Shown in pieces: positions 8,997 to 17,125 of a stretch of 64,000 bases of DNA; the first letter of the stretch is position 1; each line of letters opens with the position of its first letter. Under the pieces are notes generated by a model. That model had not been told where the DNA came from and ran no database searches. It saw only the letters and a list, made by a program, of their open reading frames with translations. Origin of the DNA: Mycolicibacterium bacteremicum (GTDB taxonomy: Bacteria; Actinomycetota; Actinomycetes; Mycobacteriales; Mycobacteriaceae). Position numbers and translations under genes: made by a program. The stretch is from contig NZ_CALUAE010000009.1 in assembly GCF_943913955.1 (NCBI RefSeq), forward strand, positions 36,729 to 100,728, written 5' to 3'.

Positions 8997-10157
8997 TCAG
9001 CCGATATCGTCGAGCGCCTGATAGATCAGCCGGAAGTAGCGGTCGGTCCGCGCGGACCCCTCGATGCCCGGGCCCATCTTGTTCATCACGTAGGCGATCG
9101 TGGTGCGCGAGTCGGGGTTCATCGACTCCCAGGATCCGCCCCAGGCACCCCAGAAGCAGATCTTGCCCTCCGGGATGTAACCGATTGCGGGACTCGGTAA
9201 TCCAAAGCCCAGGCCCATTCTTATCTGGTGTTGCGCCAACACCAGATCGGGTCCCTCCAGCTGGGTCTCGAAGATCGAGTCCACGGTCTGCGGCCTGAGC
9301 AGTTCGACACCGTCGACACTGCCGCCCAGCGAGATCGCCGACAGGATCTTGGCCAGGCCGCGGGCGTTCGTGTGCCCATTGGCCGCGCCGATATCGGCGG
9401 CCCGCCACTGCGGTGTGTTCGCGATGAGCGGGTCCGGGGCCGGCCCGGTGAACGTCTTGAGCATCTGCTCGGTCCACTGGTCCATCGGCGGGATGCCCTC
9501 GAAAGGGTCTGCCGGCGCGATGATCTCGGCGATCCGCCGTTCGTCCTCGGGCCGGGCGCCGATGTGGAAGTCCGCACCCAGCGGCCCGGCGATCTCCTCG
9601 GCGACGAACTGCTTCAACGGTTTTCCGGTGACCCGGCGGACAACCTCGCCGATCAGGTGGCCGTGGGTGAGGGCGTGATAGCCGGTGGCCGTACCCGGTT
9701 CCCACCAGGGTGCCTGCGCCGCGAGCATGGCGGTCGAGCGGTCCCGGTCCAGGATGTCCTCGGGCGTCACCGGCTGATCCCAGCCGGAGACTCCCGAGGA
9801 GTGCGTCAGCAGATGCCGGAACTCGACGCGGTCCTTGCCCTTTGCGCCGAACTCCGGCCACACCTCGGCGACCGGGGTGTGTGCGCTCAGCAGCCCGCGG
9901 TCGATCAGCATCAGCCCGGCCAGCGCGGTGACATTCTTGGTCGACGACCAGACGTTGACGATGGTGTCGGCGGTCCACGGCCTGGTGCGCGCAGCGTCGA
10001 CGTGGCCGCCCCAGATGTCGACCACCAGTTCGCCGCCGATGTCGATCGCGATCGCGGCGCCGCATTCCGCACCGTCGTCGATGGCGCGGCCGAGCGCGTC
10101 GGCCACCTTGTCGAACCGGGGGTCGCACACACCGTCGACGGTCATGGCAGCCATCAT
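8997..10157 (-). CDS. Serine hydrolase, beta-lactamase/EstB (family VIII esterase) type
   Basis: A 386-residue member of the beta-lactamase-related hydrolases. The catalytic serine and lysine are in SSTK (S71, K74), and the conserved tyrosine is in GYHALTHG (Y160), the Y-x-x variant typical of EstB-like esterases. There is no signal peptide, so the enzyme is probably cytoplasmic, unlike secreted penicillin-binding proteins. The start has two adjacent ATGs (10157 and 10154) and a third at 10145; the last fits the usual N terminus equally well. It runs opposite to the sugar-acid cassette, ending 2 bp from it. The natural ester or amide substrate is unknown. Confidence 0.85.
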   Translation of the reverse strand: MMAAMTVDGVCDPRFDKVADALGRAIDDGAECGAAIAIDIGGELVVDIWGGHVDAARTRPWTADTIVNVWSSTKNVTALAGLMLIDRGLLSAHTPVAEVWPEFGAKGKDRVEFRHLLTHSSGVSGWDQPVTPEDILDRDRSTAMLAAQAPWWEPGTATGYHALTHGHLIGEVVRRVTGKPLKQFVAEEIAGPLGADFHIGARPEDERRIAEIIAPADPFEGIPPMDQWTEQMLKTFTGPAPDPLIANTPQWRAADIGAANGHTNARGLAKILSAISLGGSVDGVELLRPQTVDSIFETQLEGPDLVLAQHQIRMGLGFGLPSPAIGYIPEGKICFWGAWGGSWESMNPDSRTTIAYVMNKMGPGIEGSARTDRYFRLIYQALDDIG

Positions 10158-10179
10158 GGCCGATCACCGTCCGGCGCAC

Positions 10180-10728
10180 CTACCAGTTGTGGAAGCCGCC
10201 CTCCGGGCCGAGCATCCGTTCCAGCCTGCTGCGGCCGATCTTGGCGAGCTCGTTGCGCAGGATCTTGCGCTCCATCTCGGCATCATGTTGCATGCGGTTG
10301 CCGATGGCGGCCAGCACATCGCGCGCGCAGTGCCCGTCGACGAACATGACGAAGGCGAAACCGTAGCGCTGTGTATACCGGCGGGAGGCGGCACCCAGCT
10401 CGGCCATCAGTTCGGCGTCGTCATCCCATACCGCGCAGGGTTCGTATTGCGATTTCGCGCTGCGAGGCCGTCGGCCGATAGCGGGGCAGGCGTCTAAGAT
10501 CTGGTCGACGGCGGACTCGGGCAGCTCGAACAGCGCGGCGTCGGCGCGCCGGAACAGGGCATCGTGGTCGACGTAGGCGCGACCTCGGACGAGCTCGCGG
10601 GCCAGCGCGTAGCTGTTGCAGCACTCATAGAGCGCATGCATGGCCTTGCGTTCGGGCAGTGCATTGAACACGTCCAAGCCGATTCCCTGATGCAGCAACA
10701 CACGTCCATGATCAGAGGCCCGGCTCAC
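10180..10728 (-). CDS. OHCU-decarboxylase-like protein (purine/urate pathway family)
   Basis: A 182-residue protein matching the 2-oxo-4-hydroxy-4-carboxy-5-ureidoimidazoline decarboxylase family. It has the start motif GLDVFNALPE, a middle DALFRRADAALFEL stretch and the RYGFAFVMFVDG strand followed by a helical C terminus. Family members make S-allantoin from the urate oxidation product. The usual His-Pro at the end of the first helical half is Cys81-Pro82 here, and the S-x-x-E-Q motif reads SQYEP, so activity is uncertain. No uricase or HIU hydrolase gene is in the window. The GTG start is uncertain; internal GTG codons are possible. Confidence 0.7.
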   Translation of the reverse strand: MSRASDHGRVLLHQGIGLDVFNALPERKAMHALYECCNSYALARELVRGRAYVDHDALFRRADAALFELPESAVDQILDACPAIGRRPRSAKSQYEPCAVWDDDAELMAELGAASRRYTQRYGFAFVMFVDGHCARDVLAAIGNRMQHDAEMERKILRNELAKIGRSRLERMLGPEGGFHNW

Positions 10729-10770
10729 GCCCGGGTTACCGCTTGTTACAGCGGTGCAAATTCAGTGGCT

Positions 10771-10820
10771 TTCCATCGGCCGGGGCCGATCAGCGGCCTT
10801 CCATCGGCCGGGGCCGATCA
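10771..10820. repeat. 28-bp tandem duplication of a short palindrome at the ppa 3' end
   Basis: Two copies of a 28-bp unit lie side by side (core copies at 10773-10792 and 10801-10820). Each contains the perfect hairpin ATCGGCC-GG-GGCCGAT. The second copy includes the stop codon of ppa, which reads leftward. The hairpin would form in the ppa transcript directly after translation ends, so it may act as a duplicated terminator or RNA 3'-end stabiliser. Confidence 0.75.
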
Positions 10821-11306
10821 GTGGCCTTCGGCCTTGAACCGCTCGATCGAGCGCTGCAACTCGGCCTCGGCCTCTTCACGGCCTGCCCAGTCGGCGGCCT
10901 TGACGAACTTGCCGGGCTCCAGGTCCTTGTAGTGCACGAAGAAGTGCTTGATGGCCTGGAGCTCGAAGGGCGGGACATCGGCGAGATCCTGGATGTGGTC
11001 CCAGCGCGGGTCCCCCGCGGGCACGCACAGCAGCTTGTCATCGCCGCCGGCCTCGTCGGTCATCTTGAACATGGCGACCGGACGGGCTTCGACGATGCAA
11101 CCCGGGAACACCGACTCGGGCAGCAGCACCAGCGCGTCCAGCGGATCGCCGTCCTCGCCCAGGGTGTTCTCGAAGAAGCCGTAGTCGGCGGGGTAACCGA
11201 AGGATGTGTAGAGGTACCGGTCCAGCTTGACCCGGCCGGTCTCATGGTCCACTTCGTACTTGTTGCGGGACCCCTTGGGGATCTCGATGACGACGTCGAA
11301 CGACAC
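10818..11306 (-). CDS. ppa: Inorganic pyrophosphatase
   Basis: A 162-residue family I soluble pyrophosphatase that hydrolyses PPi from biosynthetic reactions. Length and sequence fit mycobacterial Ppa: the N-terminal IEIPKGSRNKYEVDHETG, the metal-binding cluster DYGFFENTLGEDGDPLDALVL, and the C-terminal HFFVHYKDLEPGKFVK. The frame is open 21 codons further upstream, but GTG 11306 has AAGGAG about 9 bp before it and gives the exact family length. It stands alone and divergent from dacB, with 66 bp between them. Confidence 0.96.
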   Translation of the reverse strand: MSFDVVIEIPKGSRNKYEVDHETGRVKLDRYLYTSFGYPADYGFFENTLGEDGDPLDALVLLPESVFPGCIVEARPVAMFKMTDEAGGDDKLLCVPAGDPRWDHIQDLADVPPFELQAIKHFFVHYKDLEPGKFVKAADWAGREEAEAELQRSIERFKAEGH

Positions 11307-11372
11307 CGGGACAGCTCCTTCGCCTCGCTTGGTCTGGCGGGTCCACCTTAGAGGAGCGATACGCTGCACGTT

Positions 11373-12752
11373 ATGCGGCCCGGTCGATGGCGCCGATCAA
11401 CCCACCTGGTGATCGGTCTGGTGGTTCTGGTGCTCGTCGCGGCCGTGGTGGGGGTGGCCGCGGTGGTCACCTCGTCGCGGACGGCGGCGAACAACGCGCT
11501 GCCCGCCCAGCCCGCGGCGGTGACGGCGGCCCCGGGTGTGGCGCCACTGGGCGACGCCACCACCGAGCCGACGGCCAAGGGCCTGTCCGCGATGCTGGCC
11601 ACGGCGCTCGCCGACCCGAATCTGGGCATGCTGACCGGACGCGTCACCGACGCGGTCACCGGCGAGGAACTGTGGTCGCAGGGCGAGACCATCCCCATGC
11701 AACCGGCCTCGACGAACAAGACCCTCACCACCGCGGCGGCGCTGCTGACGCTGGACCGTGACGCCCGGCTGACGACGACGGTGCGCGCCGGTGACCGGCC
11801 CGGTGTGGTGGTGCTGCGCGGCGGCGGTGACCCCACCCTGTCGGCCTTCGCTGGTGACAAACGCACCTGGTACAAGGGCGCGGCCCGGATCAGCGACCTG
11901 GCCGAGCAGGTGCGCGAGTCGGGAACCCGGGTCACCGGGGTGCAGGTGGACCTGAGTGCCTACAGCGGGCCGACGATGGCGGTGGGCTGGGACCCGCTCG
12001 ACATCGACGGCGGTGACATCGCGCCGATGGAATCGGTGATGCTCGACGGCGGCCGCACCCAGCCGGTGTCCTATGAGTCGCGCCGCTCGCGCACCCCCGG
12101 CCTGGACGCCGGCCGTGCGCTGGCGGTGGCACTGGGCGTCGACCCGGCCGCCGTGACGGTCACGACGCGCTCCAGCGCCGATGCCACCGAGTTGGCCGCG
12201 GTGCAGTCGCCGCCGCTGATCGAACGTCTGCGTCAGATGATGTACGAGTCGGACAACGTGATGGCAGAGGCCATCGGCCGTGAGGTGGCCGCCGCGCTGA
12301 ACCGCCCGCAGAGCTTCGACGGCGCTGTCCAGGCGGTCCTGAGCCAGCTGCGCGGCGCGAACATCGATACCACCGGCGCCAAACTGCTTGATTCCAGTGG
12401 GCTTTCGGTCGACAACCGGCTCACCGCGCTTACCCTGGACGAGGTGATCGCAGTAGCCGTCGGAGACGACCAACCGAAACTGCGGCCGCTGGTCGACCTG
12501 CTCCCGATCGCCGGTGGCAGCGGCACGCTGTCCAACCGCTATCTCGACACCGAGGAGGGCCGGTCCTCGGCGGGCTGGCTACGGGCCAAGACCGGATCGC
12601 TGACCGGCACCAATTCGCTGGCCGGCATCGTCACCGATTCCAGCGGCCGGGTCCTGACCTTCGCGCTGCTGTCCAACAATGCCGGGCCGACCGGCCGGAC
12701 CTCATTGGACGCGCTGGCCGCCAAATTCCGGTTGTGCGGGTGCGGCGGATGA
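11373..12752 (+). CDS. dacB: D-alanyl-D-alanine carboxypeptidase/endopeptidase, PBP4 (DacB) type
   Basis: A 459-residue secreted or membrane-anchored low-molecular-weight penicillin-binding protein; corresponds to Rv3627c. One hydrophobic segment at residues 11-32 is the signal anchor. The active-site motifs are STNK (S113, K116), SDN in YESDN, and KTG in RAKTGSL. Between the first two lies the long insertion typical of class C PBPs (peptidase S13). It trims peptidoglycan peptides in the cell wall. Its last codon and stop overlap the next gene (ATGA), and the block dacB, DUF2342 gene, tilS, hpt is read in one direction. Confidence 0.92.
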   Translation: MRPGRWRRSTHLVIGLVVLVLVAAVVGVAAVVTSSRTAANNALPAQPAAVTAAPGVAPLGDATTEPTAKGLSAMLATALADPNLGMLTGRVTDAVTGEELWSQGETIPMQPASTNKTLTTAAALLTLDRDARLTTTVRAGDRPGVVVLRGGGDPTLSAFAGDKRTWYKGAARISDLAEQVRESGTRVTGVQVDLSAYSGPTMAVGWDPLDIDGGDIAPMESVMLDGGRTQPVSYESRRSRTPGLDAGRALAVALGVDPAAVTVTTRSSADATELAAVQSPPLIERLRQMMYESDNVMAEAIGREVAAALNRPQSFDGAVQAVLSQLRGANIDTTGAKLLDSSGLSVDNRLTALTLDEVIAVAVGDDQPKLRPLVDLLPIAGGSGTLSNRYLDTEEGRSSAGWLRAKTGSLTGTNSLAGIVTDSSGRVLTFALLSNNAGPTGRTSLDALAAKFRLCGCGG

Positions 12753-13795
12753 GCCAGACGAATGTCGGCGCCGCCGTGGACTGGGCGGTGGCCGCCACCG
12801 TCGGGGTCAAGCTGTCCCGGCCCGGGCCGGCGACCACCGACTACACCCGCGGTCAGGCCATCGCGCAACTTGCCGAATCGGCTCGCACCGCCGAATTGCC
12901 GGTCCGCGAGGTCACCCACCTCAACGAGGGCGCCGAGGTGCCGGAGGCCCGCGTGGTCGACCGGCCGCAGTGGGTGCGCGCGGCCACCGAGTCGATGCGG
13001 TTGATGACCGGCGGTTCGACCGACGCGCCACGCGGACTGGCGGCCGCGGTGACCTCGAAGGTGACCGGCGCGCAGACCGGCGCGGTGCTGTCGTTCATCT
13101 CCGGCGGGATCCTCGGACAGTACGATCCGTTCTCCGGCGGTGGCGAACTGCTGCTCGTCTACCCCAATGTCATTGCCGTGGAGCGTCAGCTGCGGGTCAA
13201 CCCGGCCGACTTCCGGCTGTGGGTGTGCCTGCACGAGGTCACCCACCGCGTGCAGTTCCGGGCCAATCCGTGGCTGGCCGAACACATGTCGTCCTCGTTG
13301 GAAACCCTCACCGGCGACGGTGCCGATCAGGTCGGCGACCTGGTGGGCCGGCTCAGCGAGTACGTCCGCAACCAGCGCAACGGGGCAGCCGAGGAACCCA
13401 ACTCGACCGGCGTGCTGGGGCTGCTGCGGGCGGCCCAGGCCGAACCGCAGCGCGAGGCGCTCGACCGGTTGCTGGTGCTGGGCACCCTGCTGGAGGGGCA
13501 CGCCGAGCATGTGATGGATGCCGTCGGGCCCGCGGTGGTGCCATCGGTGGCCACCATCCGGCGTCGCTTCGATGAGCGCAGGCAGCGCAAACAGCCACCG
13601 TTGCAACGGATCATCCGCACCCTGCTCGGTTTCGACGCCAAGCTCAGCCAGTACACCCGGGGCAAGGTGTTCGTCGACGAGGTGGTGTCCCGCGTCGGGA
13701 TGGACCGCTTCAACGTCATCTGGACCGACGCAGAGACGCTGCCCAGGCCGGCGGAGATCGAGGAACCGCAGCGATGGATCGATCGGGTCCTGTAG
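12749..13795 (+). CDS. Zinc-dependent metalloprotease-like protein, DUF2342
   Basis: A 348-residue protein corresponding to Rv3626c, a family conserved in actinobacteria and often labelled coenzyme F420 biosynthesis-associated. A zinc-peptidase motif HEVTH is at residues 162-166 (H162, E163, H166), followed by the helix-rich half with SSSLETL. No signal peptide is seen. ATG 12749 overlaps the dacB stop; five upstream codons in the same frame lie inside dacB. The 3' end overlaps tilS by 22 bp, a tight arrangement that suggests co-translation. The protein target is not known, and the F420 link is only a name in databases. Confidence 0.88.
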   Translation: MSQTNVGAAVDWAVAATVGVKLSRPGPATTDYTRGQAIAQLAESARTAELPVREVTHLNEGAEVPEARVVDRPQWVRAATESMRLMTGGSTDAPRGLAAAVTSKVTGAQTGAVLSFISGGILGQYDPFSGGGELLLVYPNVIAVERQLRVNPADFRLWVCLHEVTHRVQFRANPWLAEHMSSSLETLTGDGADQVGDLVGRLSEYVRNQRNGAAEEPNSTGVLGLLRAAQAEPQREALDRLLVLGTLLEGHAEHVMDAVGPAVVPSVATIRRRFDERRQRKQPPLQRIIRTLLGFDAKLSQYTRGKVFVDEVVSRVGMDRFNVIWTDAETLPRPAEIEEPQRWIDRVL

Positions 13796-14730
13796 CCCAA
13801 TTACGTTCGGCTGTCCGTGCTTTCGCGGACTCCCGGCTGACCGGCGGAGCCTCCTGGGCGGTGGCGCTGTCCGGCGGGGCCGACTCGCTGGCGCTGACCG
13901 CGGTGGCCGCCGGGTTGCGGCCCACCACCGCGCTCATCGTCGATCATGGGTTGCAGGCCGGTTCGGCTACGGTGGCCGCGGCGGCGCGCGAGCAGGCGCT
14001 GCAGCTGGGTTGTATTGGCGCCGAAATCATTCGAGTGAGCGTCGGGACAGCAGGCGGGCCCGAGGCTGCGGCCCGGGTCGCCCGCTACCGGGCGTTGGAC
14101 GACGCGCGCGCCGGTGCGCCGGTGCTGCTGGCGCACACTCTTGACGACCAGGCCGAGACGGTGCTGCTCGGCTTGGGGCGGGGCTCGGGTGCGCGCTCGA
14201 TCGCCGGAATGCAGGCGCTCGACCACCCCTGGTGTCGGCCGTTGCTCGGGCAGCGCCGCGCCACCACCGAGGCCGCCTGCGCCGAGCTCGGCCTGACGCC
14301 GTGGCGGGACCCGCACAACGCCGACCCCCGCTTCACCCGGGTCCGGTTGCGTACCGAGGTGCTGCCGCTGCTGGAGGACGTGCTCGGCGGCGGGGTGGCG
14401 GGCGCGCTCGCCCGCACCGCCGCGGCGCTGCGCGAGGACACCGAGGCCCTCGATGCGTGGGCCGCCGCGTACGACACGGCCGCGGACACGTTGGAGACCG
14501 GCACGTTGGCGGCGCTGCCGACCGCTGTGCGGCGACGGGTCATCCGCGGCTGGCTGCTGCGACACGGGGCCTGCGACCTTAACGACGGACAGTTGCGCTC
14601 GGTGGATGCCCTGATCACCGAATGGCGCGGTCAGGGCGGTGTGGCGGTGCCCAGTCCGGCCAACGCGGAACGGTTGTTCGCGGCCCGCCGCAACGGTTTT
14701 CTGACGCTCTACCGTGAACCCGTCGGCTGA
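13774..14730 (+). CDS. tilS: tRNA(Ile)-lysidine synthetase
   Basis: A 318-residue N-type ATP pyrophosphatase that converts C34 of the CAU-anticodon tRNA(Ile) to lysidine, so that it reads AUA. The PP-loop SGGADS is at residues 33-38, and the downstream LAHTLDDQAETVLLGLGRGSG and RDPHNADPRFTRVRLR blocks are classic TilS. The protein is short because the C-terminal domains of E. coli TilS are lacking, as in other mycobacteria. The start overlaps the preceding gene. Essential in nearly all bacteria. Confidence 0.95.
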   Translation: MDRSGPVAQLRSAVRAFADSRLTGGASWAVALSGGADSLALTAVAAGLRPTTALIVDHGLQAGSATVAAAAREQALQLGCIGAEIIRVSVGTAGGPEAAARVARYRALDDARAGAPVLLAHTLDDQAETVLLGLGRGSGARSIAGMQALDHPWCRPLLGQRRATTEAACAELGLTPWRDPHNADPRFTRVRLRTEVLPLLEDVLGGGVAGALARTAAALREDTEALDAWAAAYDTAADTLETGTLAALPTAVRRRVIRGWLLRHGACDLNDGQLRSVDALITEWRGQGGVAVPSPANAERLFAARRNGFLTLYREPVG

Positions 14731-14737
14731 GCCCGGC

Positions 14738-14743
14738 TACGCT
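14738..14743 (+). promoter_or_regulatory. -10 box for a leaderless hpt transcript
   Basis: TACGCT ends six bases before the GTG at 14750, the spacing at which mycobacterial RNAs begin exactly at the start codon. No Shine-Dalgarno sequence precedes that GTG. This favours GTG 14750 over the upstream ATG 14714, which lies inside tilS. Confidence 0.5.
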
Positions 14744-14749
14744 GTGGGC

Positions 14750-15319
14750 GTGACTGCGGAGTTGTATCCCGGCGACATCAAGTCGGTCTTGCTGTCCGAG
14801 GACGAGATCAAGGCCAAGACTGCTGAGCTGGCCGCTCAGATCGCCGCCGACCATCGCGCCGGTGCCGGGGAGCAGGATCTGCTGCTGATCACGGTGCTCA
14901 AGGGTGCGGTCATGTTCGTGACCGACCTGGCCCGGGCGATCCCGGCGCCCACCCAGCTGGAGTTCATGGCGGTCAGCTCCTACGGGTCGTCGACGTCCTC
15001 GTCGGGCGTGGTGCGCATCCTCAAGGACCTCGATCGCGACATCAACGACCGCGATGTGCTGATCGTCGAGGACATCATCGACTCCGGTCTCACGCTGTCC
15101 TGGCTGTTGCGCAACCTGGCGACCCGCAACCCTCGCTCGCTCAAGGTGTGCACGTTGCTGCGCAAGCCGGATGCGGTGCGCGCGGACATCGACGTCACCT
15201 ACATCGGGTTCGACATCCCCAACGAGTTCGTCGTCGGCTACGGGCTGGACTACGCGGAGCGCTACCGCGATCTGCCCTACATCGGCACCCTGGAGCCGAA
15301 GGTGTACGAGTCGCCGTAG
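14750..15319 (+). CDS. hpt: Hypoxanthine-guanine phosphoribosyltransferase
   Basis: A 189-residue purine salvage enzyme that makes IMP and GMP from hypoxanthine or guanine and PRPP. The family blocks are complete: the flexible-loop region SSYGSSTSSSG, the PRPP-binding motif VLIVEDIIDSGLT and the base-contact segment VGYGLDYAERYRDLPYIG. The start at GTG 14750 is preferred because the homologous proteins align from TAELYPGDIKSV and a -10 box stands at leaderless distance. An ATG at 14714 would add 12 residues and overlap tilS. It is the last gene of the dacB-to-hpt block. Confidence 0.95.
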   Translation: MTAELYPGDIKSVLLSEDEIKAKTAELAAQIAADHRAGAGEQDLLLITVLKGAVMFVTDLARAIPAPTQLEFMAVSSYGSSTSSSGVVRILKDLDRDINDRDVLIVEDIIDSGLTLSWLLRNLATRNPRSLKVCTLLRKPDAVRADIDVTYIGFDIPNEFVVGYGLDYAERYRDLPYIGTLEPKVYESP

Positions 15320-15484
15320 GGGCCTTGCCCTGTGGGCCGATGGGCGCAGAGCTGCCGGCAGACGAGTCCGAGGCCGGTGGACGTGGCTCATCACGCTGCG
15401 GTCGGCTGGGGCTTTGGCCGCCGACTTCGTTGTAAGTCGCGTGATCGTGTCCCAACCTGCGTCGAAGTGGCCTCGAAGAAATGC
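15320..15484. other. Gap downstream of hpt, no gene seen
   Basis: This is the first half of the 329-bp hpt to 13E12 gap, the only gap over 300 bp in the window. It holds a 10-bp palindrome CTGCCGGCAG (15352-15361) and a weak hairpin with 6-bp arms GTCGGC/GCCGAC (15401-15425), which may end the hpt transcript. No open frame with coding character is visible in it. Confidence 0.5.
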
Positions 15485-15528
15485 TTGCGCGCGTTGGAGA
15501 TCCGGCGTATATTCGAACATAAGTTCGA
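15485..15528 (+). promoter_or_regulatory. SOS promoter: LexA box overlapping the -10 region of the 13E12-type gene
   Basis: TCGAAC-ATAA-GTTCGA at 15513-15528 matches the mycobacterial LexA consensus (TCGAAC-N4-GTTCGA) at all 12 defined positions. It begins on the last base of a good promoter: TTGCGC at 15485-15490, 17 bp, then TATATT at 15508-15513. LexA bound here would cover the transcription start and block initiation until RecA activation. 13E12-family genes of M. tuberculosis are known members of the LexA regulon, which agrees with this. Confidence 0.88.
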
Positions 15529-15648
15529 AGCGAAGAGGCTCCCACTCTCCAGGTGAGCCCGTGTCGGCGGCCCCACGCCGTCGAGAAGGATCGACCGACC
15601 CTGACGAGGGTGTGATCGAGCCGTAGTGCCCCTGTTGGGGGCGAGTGT

Positions 15649-16998
15649 GTGTTGGCCTTGTCCGAAAGGTTGGGTCCCGTTATGGACGCCACCGATGTGA
15701 ATTGTTTCGTTGATGCGCTGATCGATGACCTCACCCCGTCACCGCCGCCGGACGATGAGGGTGACCGAAGGTTGTTTCATCTGGTGGAGTGTCCGCGGCC
15801 GGTTGTTGACGACGAGGCGTTGTTGGCGGTGCTGGCCGCGGCGGTGACGGCGGGCAATCTGGTGGCGTTCGTTGTGGCGTCGGTTGTGGCGGCTGCCGAA
15901 CGCGCCGGGATCCCGGCCCGGCGACACCTGAAGACGGGCACCGATCTGCTGAATCTCCTCGGGATGGCGCCGGGTGCGGCGGTACGTGCGGTGCGGGTGG
16001 GCCGCGCGGCGCACCTGCTGCCGGCGCTGACCACCGCGCAACGGCTGGGTGGGATCGGGATCGAGTTCGCCGACGCCGTCGGCAAAGGCGTCAGCCACAT
16101 CAATGCCAGAACTCAGCTCTCCGAGGATGATCGGGCTGCCGTGGTGACGAAACTGATGACTCAGACGACCCCGGCCGAAGTCGGGAAGAAGGCCCGGGCG
16201 ATCGCCATCGACCGCACCGCAGACCTACCACCGGACGAGCGTGCGGTGCCGGTCGCCGAAGACCCCGACCTCAACACCATGACCCTGGTCCTGGGTGAGG
16301 AGGGTCGCTACGAGGCCACCCTCAACCTCGACGTGGGAACCGGGGAAGAACTGTGTGCGTCGCTGGATCCGTTGTGCCGGCCGGTGCCGCTACCGGACGG
16401 ATCACCGGACCCGCGGCCGATCGAGAAACGTCGGGGTGATGCCATCGGGCAGATCCTGCGGACCTATCTGTCGCAGTCGACGCGACCGATGTCCGGTGGG
16501 GTGCTACCGCACGTCACGCTCATCCGACCGGGGAAGCGCGGTGAGGACCACGTGGATTCCCTCGGATTCGGCGGACCGATCAGCGCCGCGACCGCCGACC
16601 TGATTGCCTGCGATTCCACGCTGACCAACGTGATCGTCGACTACTCCGGGGTGCCACTCGATGTCGGCCGCAGCGAGCGGCTATTCACGCCGGCGATCCG
16701 CAAGGCCCTGGGCGTGCGCGACGGTGGCTGCGCGCATCCGGGGTGTGGTCGGCCGGTGTCCTGGTGCGATGCCCACCACATCCAACCCTGGAGTGACGGC
16801 GGTGAGACCAGCCTCAACAACGGTGTGCTGCTGTGCCGGCTGCACCACAGCCTGATCCACCACGGTGGTTGGCAGGTCTACCTCGGCCGTGACCGCTATC
16901 CCTGGTTCATCCCACCGCACCAGCCGGGCGAACCCGAACCCGAGCACCTGCGCTCACATGCCCGGCGCACGATGACCGACCTACCGGCCGCCGCATAG
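15649..16998 (+). CDS. 13E12-repeat family protein: DUF222 with C-terminal HNH endonuclease domain
   Basis: A 449-residue protein of the REP13E12/DUF222 family. The N-terminal two thirds are helical DUF222. The HNH domain starts at CAHPGCGRPVSWCDAHHI and continues through LNNGVLLCRLHHSLIHHGGW, giving paired zinc cysteines and the metal-binding histidines. GTG 15649 follows a G-rich stretch; ATG 15682, eleven codons later and behind AAAGG, is a good alternative. The family occurs in many copies per mycobacterial genome, is SOS-induced, and in M. tuberculosis serves as the integration site of prophage phiRv1. No terminal repeats of a mobile element are visible. Its molecular role is unknown. 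Confidence 0.9.
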   Translation: MLALSERLGPVMDATDVNCFVDALIDDLTPSPPPDDEGDRRLFHLVECPRPVVDDEALLAVLAAAVTAGNLVAFVVASVVAAAERAGIPARRHLKTGTDLLNLLGMAPGAAVRAVRVGRAAHLLPALTTAQRLGGIGIEFADAVGKGVSHINARTQLSEDDRAAVVTKLMTQTTPAEVGKKARAIAIDRTADLPPDERAVPVAEDPDLNTMTLVLGEEGRYEATLNLDVGTGEELCASLDPLCRPVPLPDGSPDPRPIEKRRGDAIGQILRTYLSQSTRPMSGGVLPHVTLIRPGKRGEDHVDSLGFGGPISAATADLIACDSTLTNVIVDYSGVPLDVGRSERLFTPAIRKALGVRDGGCAHPGCGRPVSWCDAHHIQPWSDGGETSLNNGVLLCRLHHSLIHHGGWQVYLGRDRYPWFIPPHQPGEPEPEHLRSHARRTMTDLPAAA

Positions 16999-17082
16999 CG
17001 CAGCGGGATAGCGGTCGGTCACAACAAATCTCACGAAGCACCTTGAAAACTGCACAGTGAAATCGGCGTTGCCACGGAGCGG

Positions 17083-17125
17083 GTTGGCCCCAGCTCCGAT
17101 GCTGCGGGGCTGGGGTCAGCCCAAC
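17083..17125. terminator. Bidirectional hairpin between the 13E12 gene and lpqG
   Basis: CCCCAGC (17088-17094) pairs with GCTGGGG (17109-17115), and GTTGG/CCAAC flank it to extend the stem with a small bulge. It stands between two convergent genes, and its right arm reaches the lpqG stop codon. There is no T-run, which is normal for mycobacterial terminators. Confidence 0.55.

Noticed and set aside
15320..17115. 13E12 gene as a complete insertion element
   Set aside because: No terminal inverted repeats, target duplication or transposase motif can be seen; only the DUF222-HNH gene and its promoter are supported.
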